A stretch of 64,000 nt of DNA from Microbacterium sp. cf046 (GCF_900114345.1 NZ_FOZJ01000003.1:558001-622000); one strand, 5' to 3'; positions 1-8,466 are shown, counted from the stretch's first letter. The notes: generated from the sequence alone by a model not told the origin. Numbers and translations: made by a program.

Positions 1-33
1 CATGGCAGTGCGTGCTCGCCGCGTGGCGGCCTG

Positions 34-51
34 ACCGCGGCATCCCGCGGT
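34..51. terminator. Short GC-rich hairpin, possible terminator
   Basis: Arms ACCGCGG and CCGCGGT enclose a CATC loop. It begins at a TGA (32-34) that closes a + frame open from base 2, so it may end a gene entering from the left. It also lies about 50 bases past the stop of the minus-strand AHSA1 gene. There is no U-run, so termination is only inferred. Nothing else is seen in bases 1-99. Confidence 0.35.
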
Positions 52-99
52 CCGCGGAGGCGCTCGAGCCGGGCTCGGGGCCTGGACGGGCTGGCTCGC

Positions 100-564
100 T
101 CACTCCGTGCGCTCGAGGAACGCGGTGATGCGCGCGAGCGCGCCGTTCCAGACCTCGTCGACGAAGAAATCGCGGATCTCCGGCACCGGGAATCCGGACT
201 GCACGATCGTCATCATGGTGCGGTCGTCCTCGTGCGGTGCGAAGGTGATCTCGATGCGCGTGGTCATCGTCATGCCGTCAGGTGTGCTGCCGGTCGACTC
301 GGTGACGAGCCGGTGCGGCCGGTCGATCTCGAGGAAGGTCTGCGTCTCGCGGAAGAGATTGTCGGCATCCGGCCCCCACACCGCGGTCTGGGTGCCTCCG
401 ACCCGAAGGTCGACGTCGATCTCGACGATGCCGGGGCGCTCATCGAAGATCGAGAACCAGATCTTCTGCTTCTCGGCGTCGGTGTACGCGTCGAACACCT
501 CGTCGGGGGTGGCGGGCAGCACGCGGGTGATCCGCAGCTCGAGGGGAGTGACTGTCTCGGTCAT
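100..564 (-). CDS. AHSA1/SRPBCC-domain protein paired with an ArsR regulator
   Basis: A 154-residue START-like (SRPBCC) fold of the AHSA1 family. It opens with the family pattern of Arg-Val-Leu-Pro-Ala-Thr followed by a Val-Phe-Asp-Ala-Tyr segment, and ends with a long amphipathic helix. Such proteins bind small hydrophobic ligands; the ligand here is unknown. The ATG at 562-564 is chosen because AAAGGAG precedes it and because it overlaps the stop of the upstream ArsR gene (ATGA), which implies translational coupling. An upstream extension in the same frame is not protein-like. It is a small cytosolic protein, probably controlled by the neighbouring repressor. Confidence 0.85.
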   Translation of the reverse strand: MTETVTPLELRITRVLPATPDEVFDAYTDAEKQKIWFSIFDERPGIVEIDVDLRVGGTQTAVWGPDADNLFRETQTFLEIDRPHRLVTESTGSTPDGMTMTTRIEITFAPHEDDRTMMTIVQSGFPVPEIRDFFVDEVWNGALARITAFLERTE

Positions 565-896
565 TTCTCGTCTCCTTTCCGGAGGGTGAAGAAGGCTTCG
601 AGTCCGTCGAGTCGACGCTCCCAGAGCCGCTGATAGAAGCTGATCCATGCCATCGCCTCGTCCAATCGCTCGGTGCCGAGCCGGCACTGCCGCGTGCGGC
701 CGACCTTCTCGGTCGTGACGAGTCCGGCCTCTTCGAGCACCCTGATGTGCTTTGCCATGCCGGTGACGGTGATCTCGGCAGGCTCCGCCAGCTGCGACAC
801 CGTCGCCGGGCCCTCACCGAGACGGGCGAGGATGTCTCGCCGAGTGGCGTCGGCGAGCGCCGCGAACGTCCTGTCGAGCACAGCATGTTGAACCAT
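561..896 (-). CDS. ArsR-family winged-helix repressor
   Basis: A compact 111-residue ArsR/SmtB-type helix-turn-helix protein. The N-terminal Phe-Ala-Ala-Leu-Ala-Asp-Ala-Thr-Arg-Arg segment and the recognition helix region Met-Ala-Lys-His-Ile-Arg-Val-Leu are typical. It has no Cys-Val-Cys metal box, so it belongs to the non-metal group that accompanies SRPBCC genes. An in-frame GTG at 912-914 would add six residues, but it would place the inverted repeat 898-923 inside the gene; the ATG at 894-896 is preferred. No clear Shine-Dalgarno sequence is seen, so it may be leaderless. It overlaps the AHSA1 gene by 4 bases. Confidence 0.85.
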   Translation of the reverse strand: MVQHAVLDRTFAALADATRRDILARLGEGPATVSQLAEPAEITVTGMAKHIRVLEEAGLVTTEKVGRTRQCRLGTERLDEAMAWISFYQRLWERRLDGLEAFFTLRKGDEK

Positions 897-897
897 G

Positions 898-923
898 TGG
901 TTCACTGTACGCACACTGAACCA
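898..923. promoter_or_regulatory. Inverted repeat, candidate ArsR operator
   Basis: Arms TGGTTCA (898-904) and TGAACCA (917-923) lie directly before the ArsR start. A second short palindrome, CCATATGG, overlaps the right side at 921-928. Position and symmetry suit autorepression of the ArsR/AHSA1 operon; binding is inferred. Confidence 0.5.
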
Positions 924-953
924 TATGGTGCAACAAGGAGATCCCTCAGCCTG

Positions 954-2345
954 TCACCAGGTCGCCGCCGACGCCGTCTCGTAGTCGCGGAGCGACTGAT
1001 CGGCGTAGGCCACAGACCAGGCCACGATGGCCCGGGTGGCGGCATCCGATCTCCCGACGTAGCCCAGCACCTGGCCCGCGGTCGGACTCTGCGCGTGGGC
1101 GCGACCCAGAAGCCCGGCGCACGCGATGACGTAATCGCTGTACGCATCGAGCGGGAGTCCGTCCAGTTCCACCGAGCCCTTCATGTCATGGAACTGCCGG
1201 ACGTAGAACGCGCGGCCGTTGGCCTGCAGGTGGCCGAGGAACGGATCGGACACCGCCTGGAGCACGCGCTGCATGCCCACGACCCGGAAGCCCTCGCCGC
1301 TGGCGGCCACGCCGTCGGTGATGCGCGCAGGCTGCGGGATGTGCCCGTACTGCGAGAGCACGGACTCGCCCGCCTCCTTGACCTGGAGGAGAAGGGCGTC
1401 CTCGTCGGCGCCCTGCAGCAGCTGCAGGTAGCAGCGCGTCCCCACGCTTCCGACCCCGACGACGCGGCGCGCGAGGTCGGTCGGCTCGTACTGCGCGAGT
1501 ACGGTGTCGACGTCGATGCTCACCGTGTCGCGGTACTGCGCGAACAGCGCGTGGATCGACTCCGGCGGCTCGCCGGCGTGGAGCGGCGTCGCATCATCGA
1601 GCCGGAACCGCACCATCGTGGGCGGATTCTCGACGAATCGGAGCTTCCCGTCGGGTTCGCGCTCAGTCGTGCGGCGGATCGCTCGCACCGAGGTCCGGCG
1701 CTCGGCGGCGGCCAGTGCCGCATTCAGGACGCGGCGCCCGTCGCGGCTGAGCTGGCGGCGAGCCGAGTCCACGTTCAGATGCATGAAGTAGCGGCCGGTG
1801 GGGCTCAGCTCGACCATGCTGCGCAGCACCGCGATGTACTGGGCGACCGCGCGGCGGGCGACCTTCTCGACGTCGGGCTCGTGGTACCCGGCCTCCCGGC
1901 CCCCGACGATTACGCTCGTGATGAGCCGCTTGAGGTCCCACTCCCACGGCGCGACCGCCGCCTCGTCGAAGTCGTTGAGGTCGAAGACCAGCTGGCGCTC
2001 CGGCGACGCGTAGAAGCCGAAGTTGCTGATGTGCGCGTCACCGCATGCGGCGACCAGGATGCCGGAATGCGGGTCCTTGCCGAGGTCCAGCGCCATGAGT
2101 CCGGCTGTTCCCCGGTAGAAGGCGAACGGGCTGGCGAGCATCCGCTCCATGCGGACCGGCACGAGCTCGGGAACCCGGGTCGCGTTCTGCTCGCGCAGGT
2201 GGGCCACCGCGTCCCGCTGCACGGGGCGATGCTCGGCGAGCTCGGATCGGGCGATCACGCGGCGCAGGCTCTTGCCGAGTTCGCGGGATTCGGCGCGACT
2301 GAAGTGGGCGCGCTCCTTCAGGAGGTCCGGCGCATCGAGCGGCAT
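954..2345 (-). CDS. DUF2252 family protein
   Basis: A 463-residue DUF2252 protein. The family has a kinase-like core; here the segments Gly-Asp-Ala-His-Ile-Ser-Asn-Phe-Gly and Asp-Leu-Asn-Asp-Phe-Asp-Glu are the recognisable motifs and resemble the catalytic and metal loops of aminoglycoside/choline-type kinases. The substrate is unknown. ATG at 2345 is used; an in-frame GTG at 2363 would add six residues, and neither has a strong ribosome site. It starts about 35 bases after the ROK gene stop and on the same strand, so it is the last gene of a three-gene operon. Confidence 0.8.
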   Translation of the reverse strand: MPLDAPDLLKERAHFSRAESRELGKSLRRVIARSELAEHRPVQRDAVAHLREQNATRVPELVPVRMERMLASPFAFYRGTAGLMALDLGKDPHSGILVAACGDAHISNFGFYASPERQLVFDLNDFDEAAVAPWEWDLKRLITSVIVGGREAGYHEPDVEKVARRAVAQYIAVLRSMVELSPTGRYFMHLNVDSARRQLSRDGRRVLNAALAAAERRTSVRAIRRTTEREPDGKLRFVENPPTMVRFRLDDATPLHAGEPPESIHALFAQYRDTVSIDVDTVLAQYEPTDLARRVVGVGSVGTRCYLQLLQGADEDALLLQVKEAGESVLSQYGHIPQPARITDGVAASGEGFRVVGMQRVLQAVSDPFLGHLQANGRAFYVRQFHDMKGSVELDGLPLDAYSDYVIACAGLLGRAHAQSPTAGQVLGYVGRSDAATRAIVAWSVAYADQSLRDYETASAATW

Positions 2346-2379
2346 CCCGACATCATCCCGCACTTGCGCGAGCTGATGT

Positions 2380-3297
2380 TCACCGCAGCACGAGAGCAGC
2401 GGCGCCGATCAGCGGCCCGTGCCCGTCCAGACCAGATTCGACCACGCGCACGCGTCGCGCGTACTCGAACACGGCGGCCTCGGCCGCAGCAGCGCGTACG
2501 AGTTCGAGATAGTCGGCGGCGACCTGGGAGAATCCGCCCGCGATGACCGCGACATCCAGGTCGAGCAGCGTGGCGACGCTGGCGATCGCCTCTCCGACTG
2601 CGCCTGCCGACCGGCGGACCGCGGCGACCGCGACTGCATCGCCTTCGCGGTACGCGACGGCGAGCTCCTCGCCGGTGCTCCCGGCCCATCCGTTCGCCCG
2701 CGCCCATGCGACGGCGGAGGGCCCGGACGCGAGCGCTTCGAGCGTTCCGTCGGTCGCGGGCTCGCCCGTGGCCCGTTCCCGGAGGCGCAGCTGCCCGATG
2801 TGTCCCGCATTGCCGCTGAGGCCGCTGACCGGCGCGCCGTCGATGATGATTCCGCCGCCGATCCCCGTCGAGACGACCATGGCCAGGGCGTTGCGGCTGC
2901 CGGCCGCGGCGCCCAGCCAGTGCTCCGCGAGCGCGATGCAGGCGCCGTCGAGGGCGAGGCGCACGGGCACGCCCGGGCGGAGCTCCTGCACGAGCGCGAC
3001 GATCGGGAGCCCCGCGATCGCGGGGAGATTGAGGGGTGAGATCGTCCCCCGGGCGAGGTCTACCGGGCCTGCCGAGCCGATTCCGATCCCGATCAGCCGA
3101 TCATCCGGCAGGACGTCGGCGAGCGCTTCCGCGGTGACGTGCCGGACGGCATCCGCGACGCTCTCTCGGGTGGAGTCACGGCCGGTGGGAGCGCGGTGGA
3201 CCGTGCCGGCGATGACCTCGCCGGCGGAATCGACCAAAGCCGCATCGACCTTGGTCCCTCCGAGATCGAGCGCGAGCGCGAGCGTGCGTCGTTGCAT
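2380..3297 (-). CDS. ROK-family sugar kinase without the zinc cysteines
   Basis: A 305-residue ROK protein. The N-terminal phosphate loop Asp-Leu-Gly-Gly-Thr-Lys, the Gly-Ser-Ala-Gly-Pro-Val segment, and Ser-Thr-Gly-Ile-Gly-Gly-Gly are present, consistent with ATP-dependent phosphorylation of a hexose-type sugar. After the Gly-His-Ile-Gly motif, the usual zinc-binding cysteine cluster is missing and replaced by an Arg/Glu-rich stretch. There is no N-terminal DNA-binding domain, so it is an enzyme-type ROK, not a NagC-like repressor. ATG at 3297 has GAGGA eight bases upstream; a GTG at 3321 abuts the preceding stop. Middle gene of the operon. Confidence 0.8.
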   Translation of the reverse strand: MQRRTLALALDLGGTKVDAALVDSAGEVIAGTVHRAPTGRDSTRESVADAVRHVTAEALADVLPDDRLIGIGIGSAGPVDLARGTISPLNLPAIAGLPIVALVQELRPGVPVRLALDGACIALAEHWLGAAAGSRNALAMVVSTGIGGGIIIDGAPVSGLSGNAGHIGQLRLRERATGEPATDGTLEALASGPSAVAWARANGWAGSTGEELAVAYREGDAVAVAAVRRSAGAVGEAIASVATLLDLDVAVIAGGFSQVAADYLELVRAAAAEAAVFEYARRVRVVESGLDGHGPLIGAAALVLR

Positions 3298-3321
3298 GGC
3301 TCGATCCTCGCAGACCCGCAC

Positions 3322-4014
3322 TCACCCCCAGGTCTCGTCGTAGTCGTCCGGCCACGCGGCGATGTCGATACCGTGGTTGTCGGGTGAGGCCAGCGTCCAC
3401 CACTGGCCGTCGTGCGAGTCGACGACCCTGCCTCCGACGGCGAGTGCCGCTCGCACCCTCGACTCCGCCACGCTTCGCGGCACCGACACGTCGATGTGCA
3501 CCCGGCCGCGGCCGGGCTTGGGCGGGGAGAGCTCATGGAACCACAGGTGCGGGCCGCGTCGGTTGGTGTCGATCGCGTCCTCCTCGCCCAGGTTCTCGTA
3601 GCCGAGGGCGGCCGCCCAGAACGGACGGGTGTCGACGCCGGTGTCCTGCGCGACGGCGATCCCGACCATCTGCAGCTGCGAGGGGTCCGACTCGAGTCCG
3701 AGCTCTCGTGCCGCCGCGGAGATCCTGGCCGCGAGGCGTGCATCAGTTCGGCTGAGCCTGCCGTCCGGCCGTGACGAGGTGCGGATCGTGACGCCGTTCG
3801 GGCGCAGATCGACATCGGGATCGTGTCCGACGGTTGCTGCCGCATCCGCGATCGCCGCGACGAAGCGCGCGCCCTCGGCGAAGGAGCTCACGCCGTAGAA
3901 CGCGAACGCTCCCCAGAAGAGACCGTGCCAGTCCTCGACCCCCGGCTCGGCGTGGAACCCCTTCGCGGTGAGCCACTCGACCGCATCCGCCGCTTCGTCG
4001 TTCTGGTCCACCAC
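3322..4014 (-). CDS. Pterin-dehydratase-like plus glyoxalase (VOC) fusion protein
   Basis: About 230 residues in two parts. The N-terminal third resembles 4a-hydroxytetrahydrobiopterin dehydratase, with an Asp-Pro-Asp-Val-Asp-Leu-Arg core and a Leu-Ser-Arg-Thr-Asp end, but the usual His-His-Pro and Thr-His positions are degenerate. The C-terminal part is a VOC/glyoxalase domain with His-Ile-Asp-Val and a closing Ile-Asp-Ile-Ala segment. The family occurs in actinobacteria without a known reaction. GTG at 4014 is chosen because AGGAGG lies eight bases upstream; the frame extends to 4080 without a better start. First gene of the VOC-ROK-DUF2252 operon. Confidence 0.75.
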   Translation of the reverse strand: MVDQNDEAADAVEWLTAKGFHAEPGVEDWHGLFWGAFAFYGVSSFAEGARFVAAIADAAATVGHDPDVDLRPNGVTIRTSSRPDGRLSRTDARLAARISAAARELGLESDPSQLQMVGIAVAQDTGVDTRPFWAAALGYENLGEEDAIDTNRRGPHLWFHELSPPKPGRGRVHIDVSVPRSVAESRVRAALAVGGRVVDSHDGQWWTLASPDNHGIDIAAWPDDYDETWG

Positions 4015-4109
4015 GCGCTCGACCTCCTGCCGCCGTGCATCCGCACCGCACGCCGTCACAGTACCGGCGGTCGCGGACACACGCGAGAAGGATGCGCCAG
4101 GATGGAAGC

Positions 4110-4943
4110 ATGCTGACCATCCCCACCGTGACCCTCAACGACGGCAAGGCCTTTCCCGAGCTCGGCCTCGGAACGTACGGCCTGCGCGGCGATGCGGGCA
4201 TCTCCTCGATCGTCGCCGCGGTGGAGTCCGGATACCGCCTGCTCGACACCGCCGTGAACTACGAGAACGAGCGCGAGGTCGGCGAGGCCGTTCGCCGCAG
4301 CGGTCTGGACCGCGGCGAGCTGCTCGTGACGACGAAGATCCCGGGGCGTCACCACGGCTACGACGATGCGATCCAGAGCACGAGCGGCTCACTCGAGGTG
4401 ATGGGGCTCGACTACGTCGACCTCTCCCTCATCCACTGGCCGAATCCCAGCGTCGACAAGTACGTCGACACCTGGCGCGCGATGATCGATCTGCGTGGGA
4501 GCGGGCAGGTCCGCTCGATCGGCGTGTCGAACTTCACCGAGGCGATGCTGACGCGCCTGATCGATGAGACGGGTGTCGCTCCGGCCGTGAACCAGGTCGA
4601 GCTGCACCCGTACTTCCCACAGGGGGCGCTGCGGGCGTTCCACGCCGAGCACGGCATCCGGACGGAGAGCTGGAGCCCGCTCGCACGCCGCACCGAACTG
4701 CTCCAGGAGCAGGTGCTGCAGGAGATCGCCGAGATCCAGGGCATCACGCCGACCCAGGTCGTGCTGCGCTGGCATGTCGAGCTCGGCAGCACCCCGATCC
4801 CCAAGTCGGCCGACCCGGAGCGCCAGCGCGAGAACGCCGACGTGTTCGGGTTCGAGCTCACGGCGGACGAGGTCGAAGCGATCTCCGGCCTGGAGCGCGG
4901 GCGACTGTGGGACGGGCACCCCGACACGCACGAGGAGATGTAG
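4110..4943 (+). CDS. Aldo/keto reductase
   Basis: A 277-residue NADPH-dependent aldo/keto reductase of the 2,5-diketo-D-gluconate reductase type. The catalytic tetrad is visible: Asp and Tyr in the Leu-Leu-Asp-Thr-Ala-Val-Asn-Tyr region, Lys in Thr-Thr-Lys-Ile, His in Leu-Ile-His-Trp-Pro. Ser-Asn-Phe and the Asn-Gln-Val-Glu-Leu-His-Pro strand follow, then a Ser-Pro-Leu-Ala-Arg cofactor loop. ATG at 4110 has an AGGATGGA ribosome site; an upstream extension to 4035 is not family-like. Cytosolic reduction of small carbonyls; the natural substrate is unknown. Divergent from the VOC gene and convergent with a TetR gene. Confidence 0.9.
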   Translation: MLTIPTVTLNDGKAFPELGLGTYGLRGDAGISSIVAAVESGYRLLDTAVNYENEREVGEAVRRSGLDRGELLVTTKIPGRHHGYDDAIQSTSGSLEVMGLDYVDLSLIHWPNPSVDKYVDTWRAMIDLRGSGQVRSIGVSNFTEAMLTRLIDETGVAPAVNQVELHPYFPQGALRAFHAEHGIRTESWSPLARRTELLQEQVLQEIAEIQGITPTQVVLRWHVELGSTPIPKSADPERQRENADVFGFELTADEVEAISGLERGRLWDGHPDTHEEM

Positions 4944-4956
4944 GGCTGACGCCGGT

Positions 4957-4974
4957 CTGACGTGCTCGCGTCAG
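4957..4974. terminator. Hairpin between convergent genes
   Basis: Arms CTGACG and CGTCAG around a six-base loop lie in the 27-base gap between the aldo/keto reductase stop and the TetR stop, slightly overlapping the latter. It could serve both strands. No U-run. Confidence 0.4.
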
Positions 4975-5549
4975 GTCAGCGCGGCGACCACGGCATCCAC
5001 GTACTCGCGCGGATTTCGCGGTCCGAACAGCGCCGTGTGGGCGACGTAGCCCTGCGCGAGCGAGATGACGGATCGAGTCCGCTCCAGCGCGAGCGTCTCG
5101 GCATCCGACTCGTCGGCCGCGTGCAGCCGCGCCCACGGCAGCAGCGCGCGTACGATCGTGCCGCGCAGCCCGGCCGCGGTGCGGAGCATCTCGGCGTTCA
5201 GTTCGGGGCTCACGGTGGCCTCCCCCCAGAACTGGAGGACGATGCGCGGTGGAAGGCCGTCATCGGTGAAGACGGTGAGGATCGACTCGAGGACCTCCCG
5301 CGGGGTTCGGACATCCGCGGAGAGTTCGAGATCGTGCAGGCGGGGGAACAGGAACTCGGCCACGATGTAGCGGGCCAGTTCGCTCTTGCTCGTGAAGTGC
5401 GAGTAGATCGCCCCAGTGGACAGGCCCGACTCCTCCACGATGTCGGCGATCGAGGTGTCATGGACGCCCTTGCGCTCGAGGCAGCGGATCGCGGCACGGG
5501 CGATCTCGTCGCGCCGTGCCCTGCGGTAGTCGTCCGAGACGCGAGGCAT
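4971..5549 (-). CDS. TetR/AcrR-family regulator
   Basis: A 192-residue TetR protein. The N-terminal HTH is clear (Ala-Ala-Ile-Arg-Cys-Leu-Glu, then Thr-Ser-Ile-Ala-Asp-Ile-Val and Gly-Ala-Ile-Tyr-Ser-His-Phe), and the rest is a helical ligand-binding domain. ATG at 5549 is preferred over one 15 bases upstream, which would place the operator inside the gene. It is transcribed divergently from the membrane protein at 5614, 64 bases away, so it most likely represses that gene and itself. Confidence 0.88.
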   Translation of the reverse strand: MPRVSDDYRRARRDEIARAAIRCLERKGVHDTSIADIVEESGLSTGAIYSHFTSKSELARYIVAEFLFPRLHDLELSADVRTPREVLESILTVFTDDGLPPRIVLQFWGEATVSPELNAEMLRTAAGLRGTIVRALLPWARLHAADESDAETLALERTRSVISLAQGYVAHTALFGPRNPREYVDAVVAALT

Positions 5550-5555
5550 GGAAAG

Positions 5556-5577
5556 AGAATACATGTTCTGCTATTCT
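5556..5577. promoter_or_regulatory. Inverted repeat, candidate TetR operator
   Basis: AGAATA (5556-5561) and TATTCT (5572-5577) are perfect inverted arms around ten bases that contain ACATGT. A further AGAAT lies at 5584-5588. The AT-rich block sits in the 64-base gap between the divergent TetR and membrane-protein genes, where an operator is expected. Confidence 0.5.
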
Positions 5578-5613
5578 TCAAACAGAATCACCATTCTCTT
5601 TAAGGAGTCCGCC

Positions 5614-6789
5614 ATGGCACACGATGCGTCACCCAGTCCGTCCGGCCGCACGAAGTGGTCGGTTGCAGCCCTCTACGGCCTTGTCGGCGGCCTTGTCATC
5701 GCCGTGCTCGTCATGGCGTTCGTCTGGCCGGCAGCGACCTCGAAGCCCCAGAACCTGCCGATCGGCATCAGCGGACCGGCCGATCGGGTCGCCGCACTCG
5801 AGGCAGCCCTCGAAGAGCAGGATCCGGCGCCGTTCACGCTCGTCGCGGTGGATTCGCGCGACGATGCCGTCACGCAGATCGAGTCGCGTGCGCTGTACGG
5901 CGCCATCCTCCTCGACGGGCCGGAGGTGCTGGTCGCGACCGCCGCGAGTCCGATCGCTGCGCAGGCGCTGCGCGGGGTCGCGACCCAGCTGCAGTCGCAG
6001 ATCACCGAGACCGTGCAGGCCGCCCTGATCGCGCAGCTGCAGCAGCTCGGTGCGGCGCTCGCGTCCGGTCAGCCGCCAGCGACCCCGCCGAGCGCCGGCG
6101 GCGCGCCGGAGATCCCGCAGGTGACCGTCACCGATGTCGTGCCGCTCGCCGATTCCGACCCGACCGGCGCCGGTCTCGCCGCCGCGGCCTTCCCGCTCAC
6201 GATCGGCGGGATGCTGGGGGGAATCCTCCTGTCGCTCCTGGTCGCGGGAGCCGTGCGGCGCCTCGTGGGCCTGCTCGTGTTCGGCGTCGCCGCCGGCGTG
6301 TTCGCGGCGCTCGTCATGCAGACCTGGTTCGGCCTGCTGCAGGGGGACTGGCTGCTCAATGCCGCGGCGCTCGGGCTCGGGATGACCGCGACCGCGGCGT
6401 TCATCATCGGCATGAATGCCGTCCTCGGTCGCGCCGGCCTCGGCATCGCCGCCATCATCACGATCCTGCTGGCCAACCCGATCGCGGGGGCGGCAGCGCC
6501 GTGGCAGTTCCTTCCCGTGCCCTGGGGGCAGATCGGCCAGTTCTTCGTGCCGGGAGCCGCATCGAACCTCATCCGTTCACTGAGCTACTTCCCGGACGCT
6601 CCGACGGCGATGCAGTGGACGATCCTGGCCTGCTGGCTCGCGGGCGGAGTCCTGCTCACGCTCATCGGGCACTACCGCGACCAGGCCGACCTGCCAGTGC
6701 CGGCCGACCAGCTCGAGCCGGTGCCGGATGCCGAGGATCAGTCCCGCGCCGGGGCGCTCGAGGAGAATGCGGTGAGCCACTCCGCGTAG
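5614..6789 (+). CDS. YhgE/ABC-2-like multi-pass membrane protein
   Basis: A 391-residue membrane protein. One transmembrane helix near residues 12-35 is followed by a roughly 150-residue extracytoplasmic domain, then about five C-terminal helices. This arrangement resembles ABC-2/YhgE-Pip proteins, which act in drug efflux or, in some bacteria, as phage infection factors. No ATPase gene is adjacent. ATG at 5614 has AAGGAG seven bases upstream. Its 3' end overlaps the convergent SDR gene by 52 bases. Expression is probably controlled by the divergent TetR. The function is not certain. Confidence 0.75.
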   Translation: MAHDASPSPSGRTKWSVAALYGLVGGLVIAVLVMAFVWPAATSKPQNLPIGISGPADRVAALEAALEEQDPAPFTLVAVDSRDDAVTQIESRALYGAILLDGPEVLVATAASPIAAQALRGVATQLQSQITETVQAALIAQLQQLGAALASGQPPATPPSAGGAPEIPQVTVTDVVPLADSDPTGAGLAAAAFPLTIGGMLGGILLSLLVAGAVRRLVGLLVFGVAAGVFAALVMQTWFGLLQGDWLLNAAALGLGMTATAAFIIGMNAVLGRAGLGIAAIITILLANPIAGAAAPWQFLPVPWGQIGQFFVPGAASNLIRSLSYFPDAPTAMQWTILACWLAGGVLLTLIGHYRDQADLPVPADQLEPVPDAEDQSRAGALEENAVSHSA

Positions 6790-7502
6790 GTCTGGGTTCC
6801 GAGCCGGGCGTCCGGCCCGGGCAGGAGCGACCCGTCCCGCTGTGCGCGCCCCGATGGGCCGGGCAGCGGGACGGCGGGTATCCATGACCTCGAACCCCGG
6901 GCCCGTGCGACGCCGCGGACCATCTCGACCAGGCTCTCCTCCCGCGGTCCGGCGAGGTCGGGAGCGCGACGCGACGGGCCGGCCTCGGCGAGGGCGACGA
7001 GCTGCGCCGCCACCTCCTGCGCGGCGATCGGCTGCGTGCGCATCTTCGGGGCGACGTGGAACGGGCCGACCTTCGCCCGCGCGTACACCTGGTCGGCGAA
7101 CTCGTGGAACTGCGTGGCCCGCAGGATCGTCCAGGGCACCGTGCCTGCTTCGACGAGGGACTCCTGCGCCAGCTTTCCCGCGTAGTAGCCCTCGGGAGAG
7201 GAGTCGATCCCGACGATCGACAGTGCGATGTGGTGGCCGACTCCCGCAACCGCCTCCGCGTCGAGGAGCGTCCGGGTCGTGGCCTCGAAGAACGCTGTCG
7301 ATTCCGCGGCATCGAGTGTGGTCACGCTCGTCACGTCGATGACGGCATCCACCTCGTGGAGTGCGTCGGCCGCGCCGACCCCGGTGACCAGATCCACTCC
7401 CGTGCTCCGAGCCAGGACCACGACATCGTGCCCGTTCCGCCGGGCTGTGTCGACGACGTGGCGGCCGACCTGTCCGGTTCCTCCGGCGACGGCGATTCTC
7501 AT
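6738..7502 (-). CDS. NmrA-like NAD(P)-binding SDR protein
   Basis: A 254-residue atypical short-chain dehydrogenase. The N-terminal Gly-Gly-Thr-Gly-Gln-Val-Gly binds a dinucleotide; the middle resembles NmrA/YtfG-type proteins that lack the Tyr-x-x-x-Lys pair or use it weakly (a Tyr-Tyr-Ala-Gly-Lys segment is present). A role as quinone reductase or redox sensor is possible. The start overlaps the EamA stop as ATGA, so the two are translated together. The 3' end runs 52 bases into the convergent membrane-protein gene. Confidence 0.82.
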   Translation of the reverse strand: MRIAVAGGTGQVGRHVVDTARRNGHDVVVLARSTGVDLVTGVGAADALHEVDAVIDVTSVTTLDAAESTAFFEATTRTLLDAEAVAGVGHHIALSIVGIDSSPEGYYAGKLAQESLVEAGTVPWTILRATQFHEFADQVYARAKVGPFHVAPKMRTQPIAAQEVAAQLVALAEAGPSRRAPDLAGPREESLVEMVRGVARARGSRSWIPAVPLPGPSGRAQRDGSLLPGPDARLGTQTYAEWLTAFSSSAPARD

Positions 7503-8464
7503 GGTCGGGTCTCCTCCGCGTGCGGGTCGTGGACGGCGTGGGTGCCTGCGATCTCAGCAGGTTCGGGCAGACCGGAGCCGGGCGGACTCGGCTCGACGTC
7601 GGGGCTCGCCAGGGTCGCGATCAGCACGCCGACCAGCGCGATCGCGCCGCCGACGGCCTTGATCGGGTCGAGCGGCTCACCCAGCAGCAGCGCGAAGCCG
7701 TATCCGAGCGCCGGGATCGCGGCCGTCGCGACTCCCGAGACGGCGGCGGGCAGGCGCTCCGCGCCGTAGTTGAACAGCACGAGCGTCGGTGCGGTGACGA
7801 CGAGGGCGAGTGCGAGGATGCTGATCAGCCCGCGAGCGTCGCTCGGCACGGCCAGCGTGCCCGTGACCGCCTCCCATCCGAGCCACGGCAGCATGAGCGC
7901 CGTTCCCCACACGCCCGTCGCGGTGGCGAGCACGAGCGCGTCCGGAGAGTCCGGGCGACCGCCGTCGCGGCGCAGCAGCACGGTGTAGATCGCGTAGGAG
8001 GCGAGGGCGGCGATGTTCAGGAGCACGCCGACATCGATGCGGAAGCCGGATGCCGCGACGAGGGCCACCCCCGCCGTCGCGAGCGCCAGCCCGATCCAGG
8101 TGCGTCGCGAGAGTCGCTCGCGGATCATGACGACGGCTGCGGCCGCGGTGAGGACGGGCAGGAAGGCCGCTGTCAGCGCCGCGGTGCCCGGCGTCGTGAA
8201 GAGGAGCCCGATGTTGGCCAGCGAGTAGTACAGCGTCACCCCGGTCAGCCCGAGCAGGATCGTCCGGGGTTCGCGGAGGGTGCGCAGGAACGCCGGTCGA
8301 CGTGCAGCGAGCGGGATGAGCACGATGAGGGCGATCGCGAAGCGGCTGACCGAGAGGACGGCGGGCGAGCCGGTCTCGAGCGCCCAGCTCGAGCCCACGT
8401 ATGCGGCCGACCAGAGCACGACCGAGAGGCCGATCGCGCCGAGCGGCAACCAGCGGTGCGTCAT
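7499..8464 (-). CDS. EamA/DMT-family transporter
   Basis: A 321-residue drug/metabolite transporter with ten predicted membrane helices in two EamA repeats, followed by an acidic, proline-rich cytosolic tail of about 35 residues. The family usually exports amino acids or small metabolites; the substrate is unknown. ATG at 8464 begins two bases after the stop of the small membrane gene upstream, and the stop overlaps the SDR start. The upstream extension in this frame is an Arg-rich shadow and is left out. Confidence 0.88.
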   Translation of the reverse strand: MTHRWLPLGAIGLSVVLWSAAYVGSSWALETGSPAVLSVSRFAIALIVLIPLAARRPAFLRTLREPRTILLGLTGVTLYYSLANIGLLFTTPGTAALTAAFLPVLTAAAAVVMIRERLSRRTWIGLALATAGVALVAASGFRIDVGVLLNIAALASYAIYTVLLRRDGGRPDSPDALVLATATGVWGTALMLPWLGWEAVTGTLAVPSDARGLISILALALVVTAPTLVLFNYGAERLPAAVSGVATAAIPALGYGFALLLGEPLDPIKAVGGAIALVGVLIATLASPDVEPSPPGSGLPEPAEIAGTHAVHDPHAEETRP

Positions 8465-8466
8465 GC

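Noticed and set aside
1-99. Possible end of a + strand gene at base 34
   Set aside because: Only ten codons are visible (stop TGA 32-34); too little to name, noted with the hairpin instead.
747-2546. Long + strand frame opposite DUF2252
   Set aside because: Shadow of the DUF2252 gene; composition is Arg/Ala/Gly/Val/Leu-rich without motifs.
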